The notes: generated by a model not told the origin, from the sequence alone. 37,467 bases of DNA from Gammaproteobacteria bacterium (GCA_022627515.1 JAKEGK010000113.1:1-37467), one strand, 5' to 3'. Counted from the stretch's first letter, positions 1 to 10,672 are shown. Numbers and translations: made by a program.

Positions 1-182
1 AAGTGGAAAGGTGATTTACTGGCATGCAAAATTCGCACATCGAATATACGATAATCGTTAATGTCCGAAAATCCATGGAGGCTCATACTGCGATAAGTCG
101 GCGAGATCAAAACCATGCTTGCCGCACCTAAAAAGATGAACAATAGAAACAAAGCTATTTTTCGTCTTACGTTCCTTAACAT
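1..182 (-). CDS. N-terminal part of a secreted/membrane protein, truncated by the window edge
   Basis: Reverse complement from 182 is open to the edge: MLRNVRRKIALFLLFIFLGAASMVLISPTYRSMSLHGFSDINDYRIFDVRILHASKSPFH. It has a basic N-terminus and hydrophobic core, with GGGA upstream of the ATG. Not in the ORF track because it has no stop inside the window. Confidence 0.5.
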   Translation of the reverse strand, partial: MLRNVRRKIALFLLFIFLGAASMVLISPTYRSMSLHGFSDINDYRIFDVRILHASKSPFH

Positions 183-299
183 CAATTTTCCCGTGCAGCA
201 ATTTAAGCCATGCGTATTCTTTGCCTATTTTTTATTATGGTGATTCTTTAGCGGCCGCTGATCATCCAAACGCGCGTATTTTTAAGACACTCTCAAGCC

Positions 300-781
300 C
301 GCAAGTGTATTGAGCCGTTGGTGGAGGTCGGGTCTCGGGCGTTTCGTTTATCGATAGGCTCCAGCTCTGTCCTGTGTCCTGGTTTCCGATTCGTGACAAA
401 TCTACTGCTTGCCTTGGATAAACGCCGGTTTCGACCCGGAGCCCAAGGGGTCTCCCGGGTTCACGACGCTTTTCGTGTTACATGCCGTAGCTTGAGAACT
501 CCGCCGGCTCTTACAGGACTCACCAAGGCGCCCTGCTCTTTTAGGATTCACGCGCGCCACCTCGCTGTCCAATCAGGACCGGCTTTTCGAAACGATACTA
601 GCTCAAGGAGACTGCGTCTCAATCCGGCCTATAACGTATCCTGTGTATGCGCCGCCTGTTTTGTTCACCAGCACAAAAACTGACTCCGCCACAGACGCAA
701 CACTCGATACGGGTGGGTGGCTAGCCGTTACCCGGCAGGGACTTTCACCTAGCAAGATGCATCAAGCTTCGCCCGGCGCGC
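300..781 (-). ncRNA. Probable group II intron 5' ribozyme fragment (no reverse transcriptase/maturase ORF seen)
   Basis: Minus strand reads GCGCGCCGGGCGAAGCTTGATGCATCTTGCTAGGTGAAAGTCCCTGCCGGGTAACGGCTAGCCACC...GCATGTAACACG...GTGAACCCGGGAGACC. This resembles group II intron domain I-IV primary sequence (GUGCG-type 5' end, GGTGAAAGTCC, GTGAACC-GGGAGACC). No convincing protein in any frame. Confidence 0.45.
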
Positions 782-1333
782 TTACGTTCGCGTTAACCGG
801 ACGAAGGAACACGTAGCGACCCGAAGATCCAGTTGAACACTTAGCTGGTTGCACGCCAGAGTTTTTATAAAATACCCATTTATGGATGGGCACTAACTTG
901 CTATCACAGCGAATGCCGGGATCCATAACAAAAGCGAAATGGACACCGGCTTTTGCGTGCGTGACGCTTGTGGCTAACACTTCGTCATTAAGTCTCGTCA
1001 TCCCGATTACCGAAAGACATCTACTCCTGCCGTGACGCATTCAATACGAACAATGACAAAAAGCCGGCGCCCGATCTGTGAATATTTACTCATTCTTCCA
1101 CGGTTCTTTGGTGTCGTTAGATTAGCACACCCATTTCCGACTCAGAGTCACTTTCTACAAGCAGTGGGTTTGCTTCGCGTTGAAAATGGCAACGCGAAGG
1201 AAACGCCAGGTTGTCAATGTCTTCAGCGCAAAACGGTGTGCCGGGTGCCTGCCGCAAATACGGCATCTTCGCAATCGAATTTGTGACAGGTAGTTTTTAA
1301 CATGCTTAGTTTGCACATACAGGAACGACTTCA

Positions 1334-2101
1334 ATGAAACTGAAACCTGCTCTACAAAACAGCTATGTCTTCTGGTTCATGCCTTTAACTCTGATTCTGT
1401 CAATAATAGTTCATCCTGACGCGTACGCCGCTAAATCCAATCCCGAAACCGGGGAGAAATGCCAGGGACTGGAATGCGTCGGCATAGAAACTTCCAGCAA
1501 CAATTCGGGGGACAGCAAACTCCGTCTTTCGAACGTGGATGTTGAAAGCTGCAATGAACTTGAGGAAAACAAGATTCATTTTGCGGTGGACTGGCTGCAA
1601 AAGAATTTACCGGCGATCGATGCGCAAATGGGCAGAAACGGCCTGATTTCCTGGCCAGACAACAGCCGGGAGAACTTTGCAGACAAACTCCGCAAGGATC
1701 TCAAGTTTGTCTGTATCAGCGAAAAAAACAAATGCGATGACTTGCTGGGTATTGTCTATCCCGTGGTCGCGCAGAAGCGCATCAACCTCTGCACCAGCAG
1801 CATTCGCGACAACGCGGCGAAGCGCGGTATTAACAACAAAACATTGTACGTGCATGTCGTTGCGCACGAAGTCGGACATCTGGTTCGGCTGAACAAGCAC
1901 CGGAATAACTGTGCCGAACGTTATACCAATCCCCGCTTCTCGCAGTCGCTGGGGCTCGCCGCCGAGTCTGCGTATCTCGGTGTAACGTATGATGCCACTC
2001 CCTTTGTTAACGGATGTTCCCCGCCGAAAACCAGCGGGCAGGACATTATCGAAAACAAACTGCAACCGCCGCCAATGACGGTGAACAAGCCTAGCAACTA
2101 A
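1334..2101 (+). CDS. Secreted zinc metallopeptidase-like protein (HExxH)
   Basis: N-terminal signal peptide (...LSIIVHPDAYA) and zinc motif VVAHEVGHLVRLNKH. Confidence 0.65.
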   Translation: MKLKPALQNSYVFWFMPLTLILSIIVHPDAYAAKSNPETGEKCQGLECVGIETSSNNSGDSKLRLSNVDVESCNELEENKIHFAVDWLQKNLPAIDAQMGRNGLISWPDNSRENFADKLRKDLKFVCISEKNKCDDLLGIVYPVVAQKRINLCTSSIRDNAAKRGINNKTLYVHVVAHEVGHLVRLNKHRNNCAERYTNPRFSQSLGLAAESAYLGVTYDATPFVNGCSPPKTSGQDIIENKLQPPPMTVNKPSN

Positions 2102-2169
2102 AAGTGGTATCGGAAAAAACAAGGCCGTTTCATTCGCATCGGTGGTCGGTATGCTTCCCAGTCCTAACA

Positions 2170-2198
2170 CGATCACTTCCCCTCAATGGAAGTGATCG
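2170..2198 (+). terminator. Hairpin downstream of the metallopeptidase gene
   Basis: Perfect 11-bp inverted repeat cgatcacttcc-cctcaat-ggaagtgatcg; no clear T-tract. Confidence 0.45.
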
Positions 2199-2432
2199 CC
2201 GGTGCCCCGACCGCCTGTCCGCAATGCTAATCCAACCCCTCAGTCTTTCGTTTTTTGAAAATTTAATGCTTCCTTGCGGAAACCGACTGCGTCATTTTTC
2301 AAATGTTGTGAATCATGTCACACTTTATTTTTCCAATTTTCGAAAAATAGTCCTTGCTAGGCTTTTTCAAGCACGCTTTACCGTGGACAGTGAGGGTTGT
2401 CCATCAATGCTTTACTACCGAAGCGTTGACCG

Positions 2433-3347
2433 CTAATCCGGCGGCAAATAATAGCCCCGCAACAATCCCGTTTCATCCTCATACCACACAGACTTTTTTG
2501 CGTTAAAGGGCTGCTTCATCCACACCTCGGCCGGTACCTTGCCGTTCAAGTGCTGATGCGGGCGTACGAAGTTGTACCAAAACCGGAACGGGTGCAGAAA
2601 CTCATTCAAACTGTCCGCGTGGTCAAACGCCGATACATTGAGTTTTTGTTTCAAGGTCAAAAACAGGCGCTCGATTTTGCCATTTTGCCAGGGGCAGTGC
2701 AATTCGGTTTGCTGGTGTTTGATGTTCAATAACCACAACACCAGTTTGAACAACCGGGACGTAAACACCGCTTCATTGTCGGTGCGGATCAGTTCGGGTT
2801 TGCCGGACTGATCCATGGTTTCAAGCAGATTAATCAAAATACGGAGCGAGGATTTTCGGAGCAGGGCGCACAGGCGGATGCACGCCCGGCAGCCGTGATC
2901 GATAATGCCTAAAATGGATTGCCGGGCTTTTGCTTGGGTGGGTTTGCCTGTTAAATCCACCTGCCAGATAATGTTCTTGCGCAGGATCGGCGGCTGTCGG
3001 TGTTTGACCTGTTGGCGCAACACCTGTATGTCGTAATGATGATCCCGAATGACATTGGCGACGAAGGTTTTGCCGACGGTCATCTGTTTTTCATCTTTGT
3101 AAAGCCGGTTGAAAACAACCGCGAGCTTGCGGCACCCGCCATCGGGCATAAAGGCTTTCAGCCGAATCACTTCCGCTTTGACCCACGGCGGTTTAGGTTC
3201 GGCGCCAAAACCCGGTTTGATGTTTTCATCCCAACCGGCAGAGCCTGCCTTGCGGCGCCAGCCCCGGGGTTTTCGCCGCAATAGACGGAACCATTCCTTT
3301 AACTGCGCCCACAGCCACACCATCGATGCCCACACGATGTAAATCAT
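2433..3347 (-). mobile_element. IS transposase with integrase core (DDE), IS3/IS481-like
   Basis: rve-type motifs: WQVDLTGKP (D), ELIRTDNEAVF (D), CPWQNGKIERLF (E), RFWYNFVRPHQHLNGKVPAEVW. Terminal inverted repeats not resolved. Confidence 0.8.
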
Positions 3348-3481
3348 TGTTTCCGGTAACCCGTCTTATTGAGAAATAACGGTTATCGGCACGCGTTGGC
3401 GGATTTTTCAGGTGAGCTTAGCGTCGGGGAAGAAGGGCGAATAACAAAAAAAGACGAACGAAAAAATCGAGGCCAATAAAA

Positions 3482-3500
3482 AGGGCCGTAACGCGGCCCT
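3482..3500 (-). terminator. Rho-independent terminator of the Rpn gene (minus strand)
   Basis: Minus strand AGGGCCG-CGTTA-CGGCCCT followed by TTTTATT. A second perfect 8-bp hairpin, tcatctac-ataaa-gtagatga, lies at 3510-3530. Confidence 0.7.
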
Positions 3501-3549
3501 GTTGAATGGTCATCTACATAAAGTAGATGATCCGTGTCTTTGTGGACGA

Positions 3550-4506
3550 CTATTTAAAGACGTCCTCCAGGCTGTTGGCCGCCAGCAGGCGTTCCACCCA
3601 CCGGTCAAGCGTGGCCGCATCGGCCTGGGCGATTCGCTGTTCAGCCCACTCGGGTAAGCCGCCAAATTTTAACACCAGCATTTTTTTCAGGGTCTTGGCT
3701 TCACCCAGGAGTCGGCCTTTTTCCAGGCCTTCTTCCCGGCCTTTTTCAGCAATCTTTTGTTCCCATTGTTTAATGCGTGTGGAGAGCATTTCTCTTACCT
3801 CGGTCAGGTTTTGTACGTCACGTTTGTCTAATTTTAGCCCTTTATGCGGTGCAACAACATAGGAAATCCATGTCAACAAGGCCCGTTTGAGACTGGCATT
3901 GGTTTTCGGGATTTGCTGTTCCAATAGACGAAGACCATCATTTAAGTCATTGATATCCCGTATATTCTCGATCCGAAACAGCGCGCCGGTAATGGAGCCT
4001 TCCTTGCCATCGGGATAGTGGCTCTCGTCCAATAAATAATAGCCGATTTGCGGCTGATATTTGCGCAATGGCGAGTTGGGCGGCAGGGCAATCAGGGAGC
4101 GCAGATCCGGGGCGCAGTGCCAGGGCGTGTCACCGTTGTACAACACCAGAGGAAAGACTGGCGGTAATTGTTTATCCCCTTCCAGCCGGCCTTCCTTGGC
4201 CAGGTGTTGATACAGCAACCCCACATACACCAGCGTGCGCAAGGCCATCCATTTGTCCGGCGTGGATTGAAATTCCAGTAACAGGTAAAGATAAATTTCG
4301 CCATCACCTTCTTTGTAGTGAATGCGATAAATGATATCGCTATCGCGTTGCTGCAAACCTTCGGTGTGAAACTTGGCGTTGACCCGTTCCATGCGGGAGA
4401 AGTCTAACTGATCCACCCAGTCTTCCGGCACGAAGTTGCGCACCAAATCCTCGACCAGTTCCGGATGCGCAAACAACAAATGATAACCGCTGTCATGATT
4501 GGCCAT
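3550..4506 (-). CDS. Rpn family recombination-promoting nuclease / putative transposase (YhgA-like)
   Basis: MANHDSGYHLLFAHPELVEDLVRNFVPEDW... and YLYLLLEFQSTPDKWMALRTLVYVGLLYQHL are typical of the Rpn/PD-(D/E)XK family. Confidence 0.85.
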   Translation of the reverse strand: MANHDSGYHLLFAHPELVEDLVRNFVPEDWVDQLDFSRMERVNAKFHTEGLQQRDSDIIYRIHYKEGDGEIYLYLLLEFQSTPDKWMALRTLVYVGLLYQHLAKEGRLEGDKQLPPVFPLVLYNGDTPWHCAPDLRSLIALPPNSPLRKYQPQIGYYLLDESHYPDGKEGSITGALFRIENIRDINDLNDGLRLLEQQIPKTNASLKRALLTWISYVVAPHKGLKLDKRDVQNLTEVREMLSTRIKQWEQKIAEKGREEGLEKGRLLGEAKTLKKMLVLKFGGLPEWAEQRIAQADAATLDRWVERLLAANSLEDVFK

Positions 4507-4678
4507 CGCGGCAGTATAGCAATAAGCCGAACGAACTGCGACAGTGCACTGGCGATGTCACAAATACCCCTGCGTAGGTCTACCGGGTTAATTGATCGGC
4601 AGGCACACCTTTGCCGATGCCTATTATATGGATCTATTTTCGTCAAAGTCTGGTGGTTATCGTGTTTGATTGCTGTCA

Positions 4679-5023
4679 TTAAGCGGCCACCACTTTAACC
4701 CGTGTATCACGTGAGCGGGGTTTCTTCTTGATGACAATCGATACATCTCGATCCAACGCGTTTAATAGCTTGAAGAGTTTTTCAACGGAAAAATGGTATA
4801 ACTTTCCCCGCGACAGCGCTAACACTTCAGGTTGTGAAATTACCAGCAGCTTCGCAGCGTCTTTTTGCGCCAGGCCACGGTGTCTAATAATCGAGTTGAA
4901 GGTCATGGTGAGTGTGCTTTTCAGTTTTAGTTCTTCGGGGCTATCCAGACCCAGATCGGCAAATATATTACCACTGCCTTTAGTGATCGTTTTTGCTTTT
5001 ACGGATTTCTTTGTCATTAACAT
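4679..5023 (-). CDS. HTH (XRE/HigA-like) antitoxin-type regulator
   Basis: GSGNIFADLGLDSPEELKLKSTLTMTFNSIIRHRGLAQKDAAKLLVISQPEVLALSRGKLYHFSVEKLFKLLNALD matches the HTH_37/XRE antitoxin pattern. Confidence 0.8.
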   Translation of the reverse strand: MLMTKKSVKAKTITKGSGNIFADLGLDSPEELKLKSTLTMTFNSIIRHRGLAQKDAAKLLVISQPEVLALSRGKLYHFSVEKLFKLLNALDRDVSIVIKKKPRSRDTRVKVVAA

Positions 5024-5679
5024 TTACCTTTGAGTAAATTGGGACAGATCTATTTTCTGGAATCTCGTGCGTTCGCTTTTGGCCGAAAGCTATCCTTGGT
5101 TATTTCTAAACTTAAGACCCGCAAACGCTACTAAGAAGTAATCCTGAGTTTTTGATTTTTTAGAATCGAATCGCATTGATGTGACTTTCTTTAGCGGTTT
5201 TGTTTTCGATTTTATTGTTGAAGCGTGAGAGTTGACCGGAAATAAATCCAAAACGTTATAACTCTCGAAGTTTTCGACATTAATGGGTAAGGTTACGAAC
5301 CGCATCAATTAAAGCAGGAAAGATAAAAGTCGCGTTGCTGCGGTATGTTCTACAACTACCGACCCCCCATGCTATTAACCTCGCACGGGCCTGTGCACGC
5401 CACCGCATCCTGCGGAATTGTTAAAAAACATTGAATGAGTAGTGCAATCTTTGCGCAAATCGTCCGGCCACAGCGCCATTGTTTGAAAATATGCGCATGA
5501 TTTGGCTAAAGTTCCCAATACCGGATGTCGCCGCGTCACAATCACCCGCGAGGCATTGAGTTACCGATTCCGCGGAGTTAGACTGCGTGAGGTCTGGTTC
5601 GGACCGGGTTCTGTTTTTCCCTCGCTTTGCTGTTTGCTCACACTGTTGTAAAGCCTGCTTACATCATGGAGTTATAACT

Positions 5680-6150
5680 ATGGCAAAATTGAAGATTAAC
5701 GGAAAAATCATGGACGTCGATGCCGATGGTGCGACACCGCTGCTCTGGGTGCTCCGCGAGCAGCTGGGACTGACCGGCGCCAAGTATGGCTGCGGCATCG
5801 GCCTCTGCGGTTCCTGCATCGTGCATGTGGATGGCAAAGCCGTTCGCGCCTGCCTCGTTCCGCTGTTCTCGGTGGCGGCGTCATCGGAAATAACGACCAT
5901 CGAAGGGCTGTCCTCGGATAGCAGTCATCCCGTACAACAGGCGTGGAAAGAACTGGATGTGCCGCAGTGCGGTTACTGCCAGCCCGGCATGATCATGAAT
6001 GTGGCGGCGCTGCTGAATGAGAATCCTAATCCCAGTGACGCAGACATCAACGCCAACATCACCAACATTTGCCGTTGCGGCACCTACAACCGGGTCCGGC
6101 GCGGCATCCATCTCGCCGTGGATATCGGCAAGCGCGGGAGGTCGTCATGA
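5680..6150 (+). CDS. iorA: (2Fe-2S)-binding subunit, isoquinoline 1-oxidoreductase alpha-like
   Basis: Plant-type [2Fe-2S] motif CGIGLCGSCIVHVDGKAVRAC and second cluster CGYCQPGMIMN...NICRCGTYNRVRRGI. Start set at the ATG at 5680. Confidence 0.88.
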   Translation: MAKLKINGKIMDVDADGATPLLWVLREQLGLTGAKYGCGIGLCGSCIVHVDGKAVRACLVPLFSVAASSEITTIEGLSSDSSHPVQQAWKELDVPQCGYCQPGMIMNVAALLNENPNPSDADINANITNICRCGTYNRVRRGIHLAVDIGKRGRSS

Positions 6151-8393
6151 GCAAGGAACGCGTTGCTATTACCCGCCGTGAATTTCTGATCCGCACTACG
6201 AAAATTGGTGTGGGCGTTGGCGCCGGTTTTTCCCTGGGCTTTTATATCGCCGGCTGTGGCAAACAACCTGAGGATACCGGTGCAACCAAAGACGCTCCCG
6301 CGACACCGGCAACTACAGCCGGGCCCGCCGCCGAGGTTCCGGAAGTGAACGCCTGGGTGGTCATCAAGCCCGACGATACTGTCATCATTCGCATTGCGCG
6401 TTCCGAGATGGGGCAGGGTACCCTGACCGGCCTCGCACAAATGGTCGCGGAAGAACTGGAATGCGACTGGGCCAAAGTTACCACCGAATATCCCACGCCC
6501 GGTGAAAACTTAAAGCGTGACAAAGTGTGGCGCAGTTTCGCGACCGGCGGCAGCCGCGGAATCCGTGACAGTCATTTATATGTGCGCACCGGCGGCGCCG
6601 CCGCGCGGCACATGCTGATCGAGGCCGCGTCGCTGCAATGGAATGTTCCCATGGAGGAATGCCAGGCCGCCAATAGCGTGATTACCCATGCGCCCAGCGG
6701 ACGCACGACCACGTATGGTAAAGTGGCCGCCGCGGCGGCCGAGTTGTTTCCGCCCGAGCATGTCGATCTCAAGGACCCGAAAGACTGGAAGCTCATCGGC
6801 AAACCGGTCAAGCGCCTGGATACCGATGACAAGCTCAACGGCAAGCAAGTGTACGGCACCGACCTGAAGCTGCCGGGCATGCTCAATGCGGCTATCCGCG
6901 CCTGTCCCGTTTTCGGCGGCAAGGTCAAAGCGTTTGATACCGCAAAGGTCAGCAGCATGCCCGGCGTTCGCAAAATCGTGCCAGTGGACGACTACGCGGT
7001 GGCTGTAGTGGCGGATACCTGGTGGCAGGCAAAAGTGGCGTTGGATGCTTTACCCATCAGCTGGGACGCGGGACCTAATGCCAGCATCAATAGCGCGGTG
7101 ATCGAACAACTGCTCGATGAAGGACTGACGTCCGGTGACAACGTGTTTGCCGGCAATGAAAACGGCGATATCAACCAGGCATTTAAGAGTGGCGCAAAGA
7201 AAGTTGAAGCGACTTATTATTATCCCTACCAGCATCACGCCACCATGGAACCCATGAACGCCACGGCGCTCTGGACGCAAGAGCGCTGCGAAGTGTGGTG
7301 CCCGACCCAGAACGGCGAAGCGGCGTTGGCATCCACCGCCAGGGCTTCGGGTTTGCCCATTGAGCAATGCGATGTTTACAAGATTCATCTGGGTGGCGGT
7401 TTTGGCCGGCGCGGGAATTTTCATGATTATGTTGAGCAGGCTGTTGCCATCGCAAAGCAGATGCCGGGCACGCCGATAAAACTGCTGTGGAGCCGTGAAG
7501 AAGACATGACGCACGGCCATTATCACCCGGTGACCAAATGCAAACTGGTCGGCGCGCTGGATAAAAAAGGCAACCTGACAGGTTTGCATGTGCGCATTTC
7601 CGGGCAATCCATCATGGCCGCGGTCATGCCCCAGGCGCTGCAGAACGGCGCCGACCCGATTACCTTTCAGGGTTTTGATAAAGGCGGCGATCATGAAATC
7701 AGTTACACCGTGCCGAACCTGCGGGTGGAGCATGCCATGCGCAACCCGCCGTTGCCACCGGGATTCTGGCGCGGGGTTAACATCAACCAGAATACGGTTT
7801 ATCTGGAGTGCTTCATGGATGAACTGGCCCATGCCGCCGGCCGGGATCCGCTGGAATTTCGCCGGCAACTGATGGCCAATCATCCCCGGAGTCTGGCGGT
7901 GCTTAACGCCGTGGCGGAACAAGCGGGGTGGAGCAAGCCTGCGCCCGCAGGCGTGCATCGTGGCCTTGCGGTTGTTAAGACCTTCGGCAGTCATGTCGCG
8001 GCCTGCGCGGAAGTTTCGGTGGACAATGATGGAAAAATCAAGATCCACCGCATTGTGGCGGCCACCGATCCGGGTTATGCCGTCAATCCGCAACAAATCG
8101 AGCACCAGGTTGAAGGATCTTTTGTGTTTGGCCTGTCCGCCATGCTTTATGGCGAATGCACCGTTAAAGACGGCGCGGTGGAGCAGAAAAATTTTGACAA
8201 CTATCCGTCGATGCTGCTGCACGAGATGCCCAAGGTGGAAACCATCGTCATGCCGTCGGGCGATTTCTGGGGCGGGATCGGCGAACCGACCATTGCGGTC
8301 GCGGCGCCGGCCGTGCTGAACGCGGTTTTTGCCGCCACCGGCAAGCGCATTCGCCGGCTCCCGTTAAAGCACGCCGATCCGCGCCGCGCCTGA
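6147..8393 (+). CDS. iorB: Molybdopterin-binding subunit, isoquinoline 1-oxidoreductase beta-like, with Tat signal
   Basis: Twin-arginine TRREFLIRTTKIGVGVGAG; xanthine-oxidase-family motifs (SEMGQGTLTGLAQMVAEEL, GGGFGRRG, PPLPPGFWRGVN). ATGA overlap with iorA. Confidence 0.88.
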   Translation: MSKERVAITRREFLIRTTKIGVGVGAGFSLGFYIAGCGKQPEDTGATKDAPATPATTAGPAAEVPEVNAWVVIKPDDTVIIRIARSEMGQGTLTGLAQMVAEELECDWAKVTTEYPTPGENLKRDKVWRSFATGGSRGIRDSHLYVRTGGAAARHMLIEAASLQWNVPMEECQAANSVITHAPSGRTTTYGKVAAAAAELFPPEHVDLKDPKDWKLIGKPVKRLDTDDKLNGKQVYGTDLKLPGMLNAAIRACPVFGGKVKAFDTAKVSSMPGVRKIVPVDDYAVAVVADTWWQAKVALDALPISWDAGPNASINSAVIEQLLDEGLTSGDNVFAGNENGDINQAFKSGAKKVEATYYYPYQHHATMEPMNATALWTQERCEVWCPTQNGEAALASTARASGLPIEQCDVYKIHLGGGFGRRGNFHDYVEQAVAIAKQMPGTPIKLLWSREEDMTHGHYHPVTKCKLVGALDKKGNLTGLHVRISGQSIMAAVMPQALQNGADPITFQGFDKGGDHEISYTVPNLRVEHAMRNPPLPPGFWRGVNINQNTVYLECFMDELAHAAGRDPLEFRRQLMANHPRSLAVLNAVAEQAGWSKPAPAGVHRGLAVVKTFGSHVAACAEVSVDNDGKIKIHRIVAATDPGYAVNPQQIEHQVEGSFVFGLSAMLYGECTVKDGAVEQKNFDNYPSMLLHEMPKVETIVMPSGDFWGGIGEPTIAVAAPAVLNAVFAATGKRIRRLPLKHADPRRA

Positions 8394-9088
8394 CAGATGC
8401 CGGGGTAATTAGAAAACAGCATTACAACAGACGAATCACAGTTGTTGTTATGTTGTTACCCGACCGGCGCATCATACCCGCAAGTCAACCGTAAACATCC
8501 GCATTGCGGTCCAGTTCTGTAAGGGGATACCATTTCACCAACCTGCCGTCCAATACGGATTGATGATATCAGCAAAAAAACGCATCGGCAGTATGATCTG
8601 TGCGCCCATCACTTTTTGTTCCAAGCTATAGCAAAAGCAAATAACGCAAGGTCAGTCAGGCAAGATTTGATTTGCATCAAGACAATATCTACTTTTATTG
8701 GGCAGTAAATAAATATCAGCGTACTATCTGGCGGTACATAGCCGGGTATTGTTGGCGATGATAAAAGTGTTGAATGAAATGAGAACGCGCCAGGGCAGGT
8801 AACTGACAACGGATGGTATCACAGCAATAAAAACTGTATTTCCAGACTCAGAACGATGTTTTTGCGTCTGAAAAGATTGCACTTCGCGCAGTTTTTTGTA
8901 ACCGGGAAAATTCTTCCTGGACAGGTTGTTTTGGCGCCAGAAGGTATAGTAAAGGCATATTGAGTGTTATAAATATTTGCGTTTGTTGTAATTGACAGCC
9001 AGTTAATTGGATGCGATCCAAATGAATCACGGCAATCAATTGGGCTGGCGTGTCCTGTGTCAATTGCTGATTACTCAAGGAGAATGAC

Positions 9089-9877
9089 ATGAGTACGATC
9101 AACTTCAAAAAATACGCGACATTAGTTGTTGGGATTGCGGCGCTCTCTCTCGCCGGCTGTGTCAGTACCAGTACACATGAAAAGATGCAGGCGGAGAAGA
9201 ATAGCGAGATTACCGCACTGCAGCAGGAAAAGGCCGCGCTGGAGCAGCAAAGCGCGGAATTACAGAAACAAAGATCCGAATTAGAGAAACAAAGCGCCGC
9301 ACTGGAAGCAGAAATAGCCAAACTGCAGCAGCAGACCGCATCGCTTGAAAAAGACAAAAGTAATTTAGAGAATGCCAACCGGCAGCGTAAGGCGCAGTAT
9401 GACAGGCTCGCGCGCCAGATGTCCGCGGAAGTCCAAAAGGGCGAGCTCAAGGTGCGTCAATATCAGAATATGTTGTCGGTGGATGTTGCGGAGCAGATGT
9501 TCTTCGACTCTGGCCGCGCTAAAATCAAATCCAGCGGGCAAGATGTCCTGAAAAAACTCGGTGAAGCATTAAAGGAATATGACGACAAGGTTATTCGCGT
9601 AGTGGGGCACACCGATAACGTGCCCGTCGCCAAGTCGCTGCAAGCGAAATACCCGACAAACTGGGAATTGTCAGTGGCGCGCGCTACAAATGTAGTGCAC
9701 GCGCTGCAGGACGCGGGTGTGGCGCCTGAACGCCTGGTGGCTTCCGGCCGCGGCGAGTATGAGCCGATCGCTCCGAATGATACAGCGGAAAACAAACAGA
9801 AGAACCGCCGCATTGAGATCATGTTGATCGATGCGCACCTCGTCGATGAAATAACGAAGCAGAGAGAGCAGCAGTAG
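9089..9877 (+). CDS. OmpA-family lipoprotein with coiled-coil N-terminal region
   Basis: Lipobox LSLAGC; EQQSAELQKQRSELEKQSAALEAEIAKLQQQ coiled coil; OmpA-like C-terminus VVGHTDNVPVAK...NWELSVARA...ENKQKNRRIEI. Confidence 0.88.
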   Translation: MSTINFKKYATLVVGIAALSLAGCVSTSTHEKMQAEKNSEITALQQEKAALEQQSAELQKQRSELEKQSAALEAEIAKLQQQTASLEKDKSNLENANRQRKAQYDRLARQMSAEVQKGELKVRQYQNMLSVDVAEQMFFDSGRAKIKSSGQDVLKKLGEALKEYDDKVIRVVGHTDNVPVAKSLQAKYPTNWELSVARATNVVHALQDAGVAPERLVASGRGEYEPIAPNDTAENKQKNRRIEIMLIDAHLVDEITKQREQQ

Positions 9878-9994
9878 AATCATTGCGGTGGTGATACGGA
9901 GGTGCGCCCACGGCTGCACCTCCAGTCATGCTCCATACAATGCTCCATACAAGGAGTATCGAGCTACGGTGTTGTTCCCCGCCTGGTACTACAT

Positions 9995-10672
9995 TTATTG
10001 CGCGGTGAAATAAATATCGCCGTAATACGCGGTGGCGGATTGTTGGCTGTTGTCGGCGTCACTCATGATAGCAACCGCGTCGATTTCAGTGTTATCAACG
10101 CCTAAAAGTTGTTTGATATCTTCCAGGACATTGCGTTTTTCCGTGACCCATTGTCCGCTTGCCCCGGGGCCGGATTGCACGGATACCATAATGGCGTTGC
10201 CGGTAAACGCGTTGGGCCAATGGCTGTATTGCGCCTGGTGGCTGGCCCAGACATAACTGATGGCGCGGGTGCGCCAGAACAACAGGCCGCCTGAAATTAC
10301 CACGTAAACACGCGCGGCATAGTCGTCACCGCTTTTTTGTTGTTCGTCGACATTTGTCAAAACATTTTCAACTTTCCACGACCAGTTCATATAGGGTGTT
10401 TTGGCAAGGTCGATTGGCATTTTGCGCACCAGGCCGGACGCCGATTGCCGGCTCACGGCCTTAATCGCATTTCGTTGATCGATGTTGACAACTTCATACG
10501 TTGTTTTGCCGGAAAATGTTTCGGTTTTCCACTGGCTGATGTCAGGCAACGTCAATGCCTTCACGGTTGTTGTTTCCGCGAAGCAAATCGCCGTTGGGTT
10601 AAACAGCCAGCCACAGAGTATGATCACACGGGTATACGCGGGCTTGATGAATAACAAGTTATGCAATTTCAA
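9995..10672 (-). CDS. DUF3047-like secreted protein
   Basis: Signal peptide and NWSWKVENVLTNVDEQQKSGDDYAARVYVV...RNVLEDIKQLLG...IDAVAIMSDADNSQQSATAYYGDIYF. Confidence 0.8.
   Translation of the reverse strand: MKLHNLLFIKPAYTRVIILCGWLFNPTAICFAETTTVKALTLPDISQWKTETFSGKTTYEVVNIDQRNAIKAVSRQSASGLVRKMPIDLAKTPYMNWSWKVENVLTNVDEQQKSGDDYAARVYVVISGGLLFWRTRAISYVWASHQAQYSHWPNAFTGNAIMVSVQSGPGASGQWVTEKRNVLEDIKQLLGVDNTEIDAVAIMSDADNSQQSATAYYGDIYFTAQ

Noticed and set aside
318-683. ORF of 121 aa on the plus strand
   Set aside because: Arg/Ser-rich, no family motif, antisense to the probable group II intron structure; treated as non-coding.
1607-2176. 189-aa minus-strand ORF antisense to the metallopeptidase
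   Set aside because: The plus strand has a signal peptide and HExxH; the antisense product has no recognisable features.
7050-8222. 390-aa minus-strand ORF antisense to iorB
   Set aside because: Shadow ORF in GC-rich coding DNA; the plus-strand protein has clear family motifs.
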